Source: Bacteroidota bacterium
GTDB lineage: Bacteria > Bacteroidota > Bacteroidia > Chitinophagales > Chitinophagaceae
Assembly (NCBI GenBank): GCA_023437225.1
Contig: JAEZGS010000013.1
Span: 1 to 64,000 of the forward strand
Direction: 5' to 3'
Length of the DNA: 64,000 nucleotides
Positions 17,561 to 25,621 of this stretch are shown one piece after another. Position 1 is the first letter of the stretch; each line of letters starts with the position of its first letter. Made by a program: the position numbers and the translations under genes. The notes under the pieces were generated by a model. The model worked only from the letters and a program-made list of their open reading frames with translations. It searched no databases and was not told the origin of the DNA.

Positions 17561-20500
17561 ATGTTTAATCGATTTATAGAGCGCCCGGTATTGTCAACTG
17601 TCATCTCCGTGTTGATCGTAATACTTGGTATACTCGGTCTTACATCGCTACCTATTGCACAGTATCCCGAAATAGCGCCTCCAACAGTTGTGGTGTCTAC
17701 ATCATACCAGGGTGCTAATGCGGATGTTGTATTAAATAGTGTTGTTGTTCCGCTGGAAGAACAGATCAATGGTGTGGAAGGCATGACCTACATGACGTCT
17801 TCTGCAGGCAATGATGGTACTGCACGTATTACGGTGAACTTTGAACTTGGAACCGATCCGGATCTTGCATCAGTAAATGTGCAGAACCGTGTAGCAAGGG
17901 CCACTCCCTTGCTGCCGCAGGAGGTCACGCGAGCAGGTGTTACTACTCAAAAGAGTCAGAGCAGTAACCTTGTAATATTTTCGCTTTACAGTAATAATCC
18001 TGCATACGATCAGACGTTTCTTCAAAACTATGCGGAGATCAATCTTGTGCCGCTCGTTAAGCGGGTTAATGGAGTGGGCGAAGCCAATGCATTTGGTCGA
18101 ATGGATTATACCATGCGCATATGGCTTAAACCCGATGTTATGGCCACTTACGGGTTGGTTCCATCGGATATTTCTGCTGCTCTTGCAGAACAAAATATTG
18201 AGGCGGCACCCGGTCAGTTTGGCGAGCAGGGCAACCAGGCATTTCAATACGTTATTAAGTACAGGGGCCGACTAAAAGACCAACAGGAGTTTGAAAATAT
18301 GATCCTTCGCTCCACAACGAATGGTCAGATCCTCAGATTGAAAGATGTTGCGCGCATTGAATTGGGTGCAATGAGTTATGCAAGCAGCAGTACAACAAAC
18401 GGTAAACCATCTGTTGGTGTTGCTATAAGTCAGACGGCCGGATCCAATGCGAAGGAAGTGATCGAAGGAAGTTTGAACGTTCTTGAAGAAGCAAAGAAAA
18501 GCTTTCCAAAAGGTATCGATTATGTTACCCTTGTGAATGCGAATGATTTCCTGGACGCATCGATCAATAAGGTGATCTCTACCTTCATCGAAGCTTTCAT
18601 ACTGGTATTTATCGTGGTATTTATATTCCTGCAGGATTTTCGTTCAACGTTGATTCCTGCTATTTCCGTACCTGTTGCGATCATAGGTACATTCTTCTTT
18701 TTGCAATTATTTGGATTTACCATAAACCTCCTTACATTATTTGCACTTGTACTGGCCATTGGAATTGTTGTCGATGATGCCATTGTTGTAGTGGAAGCAG
18801 TTCATGCGAAACTGGATCATGGATATAGTTCTGCACGAAAGGCAACTAAAGATGCAATGGGAGAGATATCGGGAGCAATTATTTCCATTACACTTGTAAT
18901 GGCCGCGGTATTTATTCCCGTAAGTTTTATCAGCGGGTCTGCAGGTGTTTTTTACAAACAGTTTGGATTAACATTAGCAATAGCGATCATTCTTTCGGCA
19001 GTGAACGCATTGACGTTAAGTCCGGCGCTTTGCGCCATATTTCTGAAGCCTCATAAAGACGAGCACGGTCGCAAAAAGAGCTTTATTCAAAGGTTTTATA
19101 CTGCGTTCAATGTTGGCTTTGAAAAGACGACAAAAAAATATCGAAATTCTGTAGCCTACCTGCTGCGACATAAATGGGTTGCATGGGCAGGCATCGCCGC
19201 CTTTGCGGGCGCGTTTTATTTGCTAGTAGAAACAACGCCTACTGCCTTTGTGCCGAACGAAGATATGGGTACTGTTATGGCTGATATCGCGCTTCCTGCT
19301 TCAGCCTCAACAGAAAGGACCGAGGTTATTGCGCAAGAAGTTGAAAGGATTGCCCGGCAAATTCCTGAAGTGGAAAACATCCTTCGCATAAGCGGTCGTG
19401 GTATGATCAGCGGTGTAGGAAGTAATTACGGAATGGTGATCATGCGACTTAAACATTGGAAAGATAGAAAGGGCGACGGGCAGGATGCTCAATCTATCAT
19501 TGGAAAGATGTTTGCAAAAACTTCTGGTATCCGTGATGCCAAGATTATTTTCTTTGCTCCGCCTACCTTACAAGGCTTCGGTACTTCAGGAGGATTCTCA
19601 TTTCAACTGCAGGACCGAACCGGCGGCGATATTGCTTCGTTCTACAAAATTAGTTCGGACTACCTGGCAGCGTTGAATGAGCGTCCCGAAATTCAATTTG
19701 CGCAAACTTCGTTTGATCCGAATTTTCCGCAGTACATGATCGATGTAAATGTAGCAAAGGCAAAAGTGGCGGGGCTTTCAGTCAACGATATCCTCAGCAC
19801 ACTGCAGGGTTATTATGGTGGTGTATATGCATCGAACTTTAATCAATTCGGTAAACAGTTCAGGGTAATGTACCAGGCCGAGGCAGGGTTTCGGGACAAT
19901 CCTGAGAGTCTCAATAACATTTATGTTCGAAATGGAAATGGAACCATGGCTCCAATTACGGGATTCATTTCATTAGAACGTGTGTATGGGCCGCAATCCA
20001 TTTCGAGGTTTAATTTATTTACATCTATTGGAGTAACAGGAAACCCAAATCCGGGTTACAGTTCGGGTGATGCGATACGTGCGATAGAAGAAGTGGCAAC
20101 ACAGGCGCTTCCTGCGGGATACGGTTATGAGTTCTCAGGTCTTACTCGCGAAGAACTTTCTGCCGGAGGACAGACCGTATTTATTTTTTTACTGGTGATC
20201 GTGTTTGTATTCCTTTTGTTAAGTGCTCAATATGAAAGTTACCTGCTACCATTTGCGGTGTTGCTCTCGTTGCCGGTAGGACTTGCCGGAGCATTTCTGT
20301 TTGCAAAGCTTTTTGGAATGACCAATAACATCTACCTGCAAATCACACTGATCATGCTTGTAGGATTGTTGGCAAAGAATGCCATTTTGATTGTGGAGTT
20401 CGCAGTGGAACGCAGAAGGATGGGAATGAACCTTGTGCAGGCGGCCCTGGAAGGAGCGCAGGCGAGGCTTCGTCCCATCCTGATGACTTCGTTTGCTTTC

Positions 20501-20707
20501 ATCTTTGGATTGGTGCCACTGATGACCTCAAGTGGTGCGGGCGCGATAGGAAACAGGTCGATTGGAACAGGTGCTATTGGCGGTATGTTGATAGGAACAT
20601 TGTTTGGGGTCTTTATCATACCTGTACTGTTTGTGGTGTTTCAATCACTACAGGAACGGTTTACCGGCCCTCCGGCCCCTCCCGGGTTTGAGGAATCAAC
20701 AGAATAA
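17561..20707 (+). CDS. RND efflux pump, AcrB/MexB-type (HAE1)
   Basis: 1048 residues, full length for a hydrophobe/amphiphile RND pump. It starts FNRFIERPVLSTVISVLIVILG (TM1). The first large periplasmic loop includes QNRVARATPLLPQEV. TM4 carries the proton-relay Asp pair in IGIVVDDAIVVVEAV, and LFGMTNNIYLQ, GLLAKNAILIVEFA and the final TMs follow. It exports drugs, detergents or other amphiphiles using the proton gradient. It is the middle gene of a complete adaptor-pump-channel operon. Confidence 0.96.
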   Translation: MFNRFIERPVLSTVISVLIVILGILGLTSLPIAQYPEIAPPTVVVSTSYQGANADVVLNSVVVPLEEQINGVEGMTYMTSSAGNDGTARITVNFELGTDPDLASVNVQNRVARATPLLPQEVTRAGVTTQKSQSSNLVIFSLYSNNPAYDQTFLQNYAEINLVPLVKRVNGVGEANAFGRMDYTMRIWLKPDVMATYGLVPSDISAALAEQNIEAAPGQFGEQGNQAFQYVIKYRGRLKDQQEFENMILRSTTNGQILRLKDVARIELGAMSYASSSTTNGKPSVGVAISQTAGSNAKEVIEGSLNVLEEAKKSFPKGIDYVTLVNANDFLDASINKVISTFIEAFILVFIVVFIFLQDFRSTLIPAISVPVAIIGTFFFLQLFGFTINLLTLFALVLAIGIVVDDAIVVVEAVHAKLDHGYSSARKATKDAMGEISGAIISITLVMAAVFIPVSFISGSAGVFYKQFGLTLAIAIILSAVNALTLSPALCAIFLKPHKDEHGRKKSFIQRFYTAFNVGFEKTTKKYRNSVAYLLRHKWVAWAGIAAFAGAFYLLVETTPTAFVPNEDMGTVMADIALPASASTERTEVIAQEVERIARQIPEVENILRISGRGMISGVGSNYGMVIMRLKHWKDRKGDGQDAQSIIGKMFAKTSGIRDAKIIFFAPPTLQGFGTSGGFSFQLQDRTGGDIASFYKISSDYLAALNERPEIQFAQTSFDPNFPQYMIDVNVAKAKVAGLSVNDILSTLQGYYGGVYASNFNQFGKQFRVMYQAEAGFRDNPESLNNIYVRNGNGTMAPITGFISLERVYGPQSISRFNLFTSIGVTGNPNPGYSSGDAIRAIEEVATQALPAGYGYEFSGLTREELSAGGQTVFIFLLVIVFVFLLLSAQYESYLLPFAVLLSLPVGLAGAFLFAKLFGMTNNIYLQITLIMLVGLLAKNAILIVEFAVERRRMGMNLVQAALEGAQARLRPILMTSFAFIFGLVPLMTSSGAGAIGNRSIGTGAIGGMLIGTLFGVFIIPVLFVVFQSLQERFTGPPAPPGFEESTE

Positions 20708-20734
20708 TATTCGAGTTATACTTAAGAATCTGAA

Positions 20735-22120
20735 ATGAGAAGAAACAGATTATACATAGGGGTGATATGTGCAGTGCTCGTCCTTGCATCTTGTGGGGTA
20801 GTAAAACCTTATCAGCAACCGCAGGTTGCAACACAGGATTTGTATAGAGACGTAGATACGAATGATACCAGTTCCATTGCAAACATGAAGTGGGACGAGT
20901 TGTTCACGGACCCGAAGTTGCAGGGATTGATTCGAAAGGCTATTGACAGCAACCCTGATCTTCGCATCGCATTTACACGAGTTCAACAGGCAGAAGCGCT
21001 GTATTTACAAAGCAGGGCAGCGTTTCTTCCTTCGCTTGATGCCAATGTTGGAGTAACAGAGTCAAAGCTTTCAGAAGTACAGGGGTTTGGTATTCGTAAC
21101 AATGCAACGCAATATCAACTTGGTCTATCAGCCAGTTGGGAGGCAGACATCTGGGGAAGACTGGCCAGTAACAGAAGAGCAAACCTTGCTGCGTTGTTAC
21201 AAACAAACGCAGCAGCACGCGCTGTGCAAACAAGCATCGTTGCAACGGTTGCCAATCTCTATTACACATTGCTGGCCCTTGATCAACAACTGTTGGTAAC
21301 ACAGCAAACTGTTCGTAACTGGGATACGACGGTTCAAACGATGCGTGCTTTGAAAGATGCGGCGCGGGTTACAGAAGCTGCCGTAGTTCAGAGTGAAGCG
21401 CAACGTTATGCAGCCGAAGTAACATTGCCAGACATCCGACAGCGACTGCGAGAGACCGAGAATGCATTGAGTATACTACTTGGAGAGCCACCTACTTCTG
21501 TTGACAGGGGAGTGCTCACGGAACAGCAGGTTGTTGAAACACTCACTACAGGTATACCGGCACAACTGCTTTCCAACAGGCCTGATGTGCAGGTTGCTGA
21601 ATTGGGTTTTAGAAATGCGTTTGAGCTGACGAATGTTGCGCGAACAAATTTCTATCCCGCACTTCGTATCACCGGCAATGCTGGTTTGTCGAGCCTGGCC
21701 CTCGGTAACTTATTTGATATAGGTTCACTTGCGGCCAATATCGGTGCCGGCCTCACCCAGCCCATATTTAATCAACGTGCAAACCGGACCCGGCTGGAGA
21801 TTGCGCAGGCCCAGCAACAGGAAGCGTTGATCAACTTCCGTAACTCTTTATTAGTTGCCGGCTCAGAAGTTTCCGATGCATTGTCACTCCATCAAACTTC
21901 ATCTGAAAAAGTTGCAATACGGCGGCTGCAAATTAATTCGCTGCAACTCTCGGTTGAGTATTCGCAGGAACTATTACAACATGGATTTGCCAACTATACA
22001 GAAGTGATCAATGCAAGGCAGTCGCTTCTACAAGCAGAACTTGGCAACATTAATGACCGACTTGAGCGACTCCAAGCGGTGGTTGAATTGTATCGTGCAC
22101 TGGGTGGTGGATGGAAGTGA
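20735..22120 (+). CDS. Outer-membrane efflux channel (NodT/OprM type)
   Basis: 461 residues. The lipoprotein signal MRRNRLYIGVICAVLVLASC (lipobox Cys20) is followed by KPYQQP and two OEP repeats rich in Ala/Gln coiled coil (VQQAEALYLQSRAAFLPSLDANVGV; LSNRPDVQVAELGFRNAFE; YPALRITGNAGLSSL). The second half repeats the pattern (YTEVINARQSLLQAE). It is the TolC-like exit duct of the RND system encoded just upstream (27-bp gap). A heptamer repeat array follows the stop. Confidence 0.94.
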   Translation: MRRNRLYIGVICAVLVLASCGVVKPYQQPQVATQDLYRDVDTNDTSSIANMKWDELFTDPKLQGLIRKAIDSNPDLRIAFTRVQQAEALYLQSRAAFLPSLDANVGVTESKLSEVQGFGIRNNATQYQLGLSASWEADIWGRLASNRRANLAALLQTNAAARAVQTSIVATVANLYYTLLALDQQLLVTQQTVRNWDTTVQTMRALKDAARVTEAAVVQSEAQRYAAEVTLPDIRQRLRETENALSILLGEPPTSVDRGVLTEQQVVETLTTGIPAQLLSNRPDVQVAELGFRNAFELTNVARTNFYPALRITGNAGLSSLALGNLFDIGSLAANIGAGLTQPIFNQRANRTRLEIAQAQQQEALINFRNSLLVAGSEVSDALSLHQTSSEKVAIRRLQINSLQLSVEYSQELLQHGFANYTEVINARQSLLQAELGNINDRLERLQAVVELYRALGGGWK

Positions 22121-22126
22121 GGAGTG

Positions 22127-22168
22127 AAACGGGAAATGGGAAATGGGAAATGGGAAACGGGAAATGAG
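22127..22168 (+). repeat. Heptamer array, 6 units
   Basis: Six in-phase 7-bp units: AAACGGG, three AAATGGG, AAACGGG, AAATGAG. It fills the gap between the convergent efflux-channel and LacI-type genes. Confidence 0.85.
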
Positions 22169-22175
22169 ATATAAG

Positions 22176-23177
22176 TTAGCAGACAAGTCGGCCCTCGAGG
22201 ATGATGTTCGAATTGAGTTTCTTTTTTGTAGTCACCTGCTGCAATGCAAGCGACACTGCGGTTTCGGCCATTTCTTTAAGTGGTTGTCTTACATAATAGA
22301 TTGGACTGTTGTAAATAAAAACTGCATCAGACTGATCGAAGCTTAGCAGTCCCGGCGATACAGGATACACACTACGTTTGGAATTAAGGTATTTCAATGC
22401 GAAGGTTGTTATCTTATTTGACGCAAAGAATAAGGCGTCTACAGGTTTAATAAAATTCATAAGTTCATCTATAGCCTGTATCACTTCCTGTTCGGTGTTC
22501 ACCTCTACTGCCACCTCGCGGATAAGTTCCTTATCGGGATCCATGCGATTTTTTTTCAGCGCTTCTTTATATCCTTTCTTTCTGTCGTTTAGATGAACCA
22601 ACTGTGTTTTGAATCCGATCATCCCAATCCTTTTGTATCCATTCTTTATGAGGCATTCCACGCCCTCCCGTGCAAGTTGCCGGTTGTTGATAGTGATCAT
22701 ACATGCACCTTCCATATCAACAACACGATCGATGATGACAAGCGGCACCTGGTTCTTTACCAGTGTTGAGAGTTGATCTTCGGTTCCTTCGGCGGGAGCA
22801 ATGATGATTGCATCAACTCTTCTATCCATAAAAAGATCAATAAGTTTTTGCTGCTTGATAGCTTTCTCGTCACTGCTTCCTATGATCACCATATACTGAT
22901 TTTTCTCTGCTTCATCTTCAATCATCCTGACAAGTGTAGATGAGAACGGGTTGGCAATATCAGCAACAATTAATCCGATGGTAAACGATCTATTTGTCTT
23001 CAGGCTCTTTGCGAGCTGGTTAGGACGATACTGTAATTTTTCTGCAACCTTTCGGATTTTATTGGCTATTTCTTCGCTTACCCTTCCTTTACGTGTATTG
23101 TTTAACACGTACGAAACCAAGGCAGTAGAAACTCCAACCCGCTCTGCTATATCTTTTAATGATGGTTTCTTCTTCAC
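22176..23177 (-). CDS. LacI/PurR-family transcriptional regulator
   Basis: A 333-residue repressor. The helix-turn-helix and hinge are canonical: PSLKDIAERVGVSTALVSYVLNN, then YRPNQLAKSLKTNRS. The periplasmic-binding-protein-like effector domain follows (IGLIVADIANPFSSTLVRMIE ... IIIAPAEGTEDQL ... VPLVIIDRVV). I chose GTG at 23177 because LacI proteins start a few residues before the HTH; a longer frame to 23324 would add an unusual 49-residue hydrophobic tail. An 18-bp LacI-type palindrome lies 23 bp upstream, so autoregulation is likely. Effector unknown; a ribose- or sugar-type ligand is typical. Confidence 0.9.
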   Translation of the reverse strand: MKKKPSLKDIAERVGVSTALVSYVLNNTRKGRVSEEIANKIRKVAEKLQYRPNQLAKSLKTNRSFTIGLIVADIANPFSSTLVRMIEDEAEKNQYMVIIGSSDEKAIKQQKLIDLFMDRRVDAIIIAPAEGTEDQLSTLVKNQVPLVIIDRVVDMEGACMITINNRQLAREGVECLIKNGYKRIGMIGFKTQLVHLNDRKKGYKEALKKNRMDPDKELIREVAVEVNTEQEVIQAIDELMNFIKPVDALFFASNKITTFALKYLNSKRSVYPVSPGLLSFDQSDAVFIYNSPIYYVRQPLKEMAETAVSLALQQVTTKKKLNSNIILEGRLVC

Positions 23178-23200
23178 ATTAACATCTTGAATTTGAAAAA

Positions 23201-23218
23201 TGGTTAATCGTTTAACCA
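23201..23218. promoter_or_regulatory. LacI-type operator palindrome
   Basis: TGGTTAATCGTTTAACCA is an 18-bp dyad with central CG and 8 of 9 matched pairs, the standard LacI/PurR operator form. It sits 23 bp before the GTG of the regulator, beside a minus-strand -7-like TTAATTTG (23217-23224). Confidence 0.8.
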
Positions 23219-23226
23219 AATTAATG

Positions 23227-23234
23227 TATTTTTG
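23227..23234 (+). promoter_or_regulatory. Plus-strand -7 box beside the operator
   Basis: TATTTTTG exactly matches TAnnTTTG and lies 8 bp from the LacI-type palindrome. It could drive the small gene at 23371 with a leader of about 130 nt, under control of the regulator. Confidence 0.5.
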
Positions 23235-23370
23235 CACCGCAATTGAGATTATAATATCTATTATATTAATTTTTGCAAGTTCTTGCCATAGTAACAATTG
23301 AATTGCCATAATTCTTGCTGCCATTAAATGTTTTTGAACAATTAGACATCAAACCAAAAAAGGAAGAATT

Positions 23371-23619
23371 ATGAAAACAATGACACTTGATTATGCAGGA
23401 AACCTTCGTCGTTTTATTGCATTCTTCAGCAGTCTTAATGCATCGACTTATATCGATGGTAAAAATTCAGGAAAAGGTTATACATCTACAAACGATAATT
23501 CTGAAGGTGCTTCAGAAAACAGGCACAACCAGTTACAAAATGATCGCAGGGTGTTTACCGGAAATTATTTTGCGGGACCACATTGCATTTTCGATCCCCG
23601 GTTATTATCACAAAAGTAG
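23371..23619 (+). CDS. Small unknown protein, 82 aa
   Basis: 82 residues starting MKTMTLDYAGNLRRFIAFF, with a hydrophilic Ser/Asn-rich middle (GKGYTSTNDNSEGASENRHN) and ending CIFDPRLLSQK. No signal peptide, domain or family is recognised. Support for a real gene: an AGGAAGAATT purine run just before the ATG, a promoter-like box and LacI operator upstream, and a strong double-hairpin terminator 46 bp downstream. It is divergent from the LacI gene. An overlapping frame exists, so coding status is not certain. Confidence 0.5.
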   Translation: MKTMTLDYAGNLRRFIAFFSSLNASTYIDGKNSGKGYTSTNDNSEGASENRHNQLQNDRRVFTGNYFAGPHCIFDPRLLSQK

Positions 23620-23664
23620 TTGACAGGATATAGCTTATAGGCAGGACATAATCAATGACGGTTT

Positions 23665-23716
23665 GTGCACTCTTGGTAAAGAGTACACGCATAAGGTCGC
23701 TTCGGCGACCTTTTTT
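23665..23716 (+). terminator. Tandem hairpins ending in a Rho-independent terminator
   Basis: First hairpin GTGCACTCTT / AAGAGTACAC (23665-23688, one mismatch, GGTA loop). Second hairpin AAGGTCGC-TTCG-GCGACCTT (23693-23712) with the stable UUCG loop and six T. It ends the transcript of the 82-residue gene. Confidence 0.92.
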
Positions 23717-23805
23717 GTTGTGCGGCTTTGTTACTGCTGATGCTTACGTGAAATTTCCCGTATGAAAACGGTACAAATCCCCTGTGCTGCGCCATTTCTG
23801 CGAAT

Positions 23806-23813
23806 TAGCTTTG
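23806..23813 (+). promoter_or_regulatory. -7 box for PepSY-like gene
   Basis: TAGCTTTG exactly matches TAnnTTTG, 78 bp upstream of ATG 23892 and after the preceding terminator. Confidence 0.6.
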
Positions 23814-23891
23814 TATCGAACATTTGATACGCGTATCGCTGACACCGTGCCCCTCTAAGCTTACAATCTAAACCATCAAAAAAGAATTATC

Positions 23892-24437
23892 ATGAAAAAG
23901 ATCACACTTATCGCCGCTGCTTTGTTTCTACTGACAGTAATCGTTCCTGTTCGCAGTATCGCACAGTATTCAAAAAGTGATGTCAGTTTTAATCCCCAGA
24001 CTCTCTATGCTTCTGCTGTAATCATCGCAAGTGAAGAATCGGATCGTTCCGAGCTTGAAAAATTCCGACTGATCAGTGCCAAAGCATTTGACAATTTTGC
24101 AAAGCGTTTTAAAGGTGCAAAAGATATCTCTGTGCTGCAAAGCGGGCACAACACTTTTATATCCTTTAGCGAAAGTGGAATGCGCACTCGTGCCGCTTAC
24201 AGTTCCAAAGGCAAGTGGTTGCATACCATCACCTATCTGCCTGCGGAGAAACTTCCTGAAAATGTGCGCTACATCGTTGGACGGTCGTTTAATGACTATA
24301 CCATCCTGCGTGCTATAAAAGTGGAAGTGGGAATCGATAGTGCCTACCTGGTTGACATACAACGGTGCAAGGATTTCAAAACCATCCGTGTTGCAAATGG
24401 AGAGTGGGATGTTTACCAGGAATTCGAAATGCAGTAA
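23892..24437 (+). CDS. Periplasmic PepSY-like (BLIP-like) protein
   Basis: 181 residues with a Sec signal peptide (cleavage near SIAQ, residue 25). The mature part fits the PepSY-like putative beta-lactamase-inhibitor-like fold of Bacteroidota: AFDNFAKRFKGAKDIS, RAAYSSKGKWLHTITYLP, LPENVRYIVGRSFNDYTILRAIKVEVG, ending DGEW-like NGEWDVYQEFEM. Its function is unknown; relatives are stress- or TCS-linked periplasmic proteins. It has its own promoter-like box and no operon partner. Confidence 0.75.
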   Translation: MKKITLIAAALFLLTVIVPVRSIAQYSKSDVSFNPQTLYASAVIIASEESDRSELEKFRLISAKAFDNFAKRFKGAKDISVLQSGHNTFISFSESGMRTRAAYSSKGKWLHTITYLPAEKLPENVRYIVGRSFNDYTILRAIKVEVGIDSAYLVDIQRCKDFKTIRVANGEWDVYQEFEMQ

Positions 24438-24540
24438 CCGCTGACCCTTAAGCCGTACCCTAAACTTTAACTACCCCCATCGCCCATACCTCTCACCCTG
24501 GCCTCTTAGCCCTCGTTTCTTACCCCTTGCCCCTCTCTGT
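24438..24540 (-). repeat. Degenerate G-rich (minus strand) short-repeat tract
   Basis: Plus strand shows irregular TACCCCTTGCCCCTCTC-like modules every 6-9 bp. It fills the gap between two convergent genes and continues into the last codons of the desaturase gene. It is less regular than the heptamer arrays and may be a decayed or separate class. Confidence 0.45.
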
Positions 24541-25621
24541 TATGAACGTGCCCGTCTAACCTCTGAAGCCCCAGCGCCCTCATTTGCCGAAAATGCGAAT
24601 CGAGGGCTTTCTGCATATTTGGATAACAATGATAGGGAAGGTGGTAATCCGCACAAGCCTTCCTCACAATTGTACTCAATGCAGGATAGTGAATATGGCA
24701 TACTCTGGGAAACAGATGATGTTCCACCTGGTAATTCAATCCACCAACAAACCAACTGATCACGGCATTATCAATTGCGAAATTAGCTGTAGACCGTACC
24801 TGGTGTTCCGCCCATTCAATTCGACCTGCGTGATGGTTCTGAAGTTCATCAACTGAAATAAAGCTAGTGGGTTCCACAACATGCCCTAACTGAAATACAA
24901 AGGAAAGTGTGAATCCCATGGAAACATGCATAATGATAAAACCAATCAGCCAATTATTGAATCCCAGTAGTATTGCGGGTAGGACGCCATACAATATCAG
25001 GTACAAAATCTTGCTCACCCAAAAGATGATATGATCCGCGAGTTTCATATTAGTAATATCAAGAGCTGTGACTTTTCTTGTGAAATATTTTTTGAATTCA
25101 AATCCGAATATCCAGGCAAGACTTGCCATTGCATAAAAGAAAACAACATAGATATGCTGGTATCGATGAATGGGAAGCCATTTCTGTGATTCACATTGAC
25201 GCAAAAGGGGACTCTTATCAATGTCGTTGTCCATTCCGTCCACACTGGTATATGCGTGGTGGATGTTATGTTTCCATTTCCACAGAAAACAATTACCGCC
25301 TAATGCATTCAGGCTGTAGCCCAATAAATTGTTGATCCACTTACGGTCGGAATATGCACCATGACAGGCATCGTGCATGATATTGAAACCCACACAAGCG
25401 AGTGTAAAGCCAAACACAACACATAGCAATATCGACATATATGCAGGCATGTCAACGAACAATAACAGCAGGTAAATTGTTATTGCGGCTGTTACCAGCA
25501 CGATCGACTTAAGGTACAGCTTCCAGTTTCCGGTTCGCGAAATGCGATTGTTTTCAAAATACATGTCCACTCGCGTTCTAAGCTCAGTGGAGAATGCGCC
25601 CTGGTTTGTGAAAGCGTTCAT
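24506..25621 (-). CDS. Membrane fatty-acid desaturase (acyl-lipid/acyl-CoA type)
   Basis: 371 residues with four TM segments and the three di-iron His boxes: HDACH (83-87), HNIHH (118-122) and QVEHH (298-302). The QxxHH third box places it with front-end/acyl-lipid desaturases. It inserts a double bond in membrane acyl chains. Its ATG overlaps the stop of the 7TM kinase by 4 bp, which implies coupled translation and a link to membrane fluidity sensing. The last 15 or so residues (HNREGQGVRNEG) fall in a short-repeat tract and look like a non-conserved extension. Confidence 0.92.
   Translation of the reverse strand: MNAFTNQGAFSTELRTRVDMYFENNRISRTGNWKLYLKSIVLVTAAITIYLLLLFVDMPAYMSILLCVVFGFTLACVGFNIMHDACHGAYSDRKWINNLLGYSLNALGGNCFLWKWKHNIHHAYTSVDGMDNDIDKSPLLRQCESQKWLPIHRYQHIYVVFFYAMASLAWIFGFEFKKYFTRKVTALDITNMKLADHIIFWVSKILYLILYGVLPAILLGFNNWLIGFIIMHVSMGFTLSFVFQLGHVVEPTSFISVDELQNHHAGRIEWAEHQVRSTANFAIDNAVISWFVGGLNYQVEHHLFPRVCHIHYPALSTIVRKACADYHLPYHCYPNMQKALDSHFRQMRALGLQRLDGHVHNREGQGVRNEG

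Noticed and set aside
23178..23324. N-terminal extension of the LacI-family protein
   Set aside because: It crosses the operator palindrome and adds a hydrophobic stretch foreign to the family.
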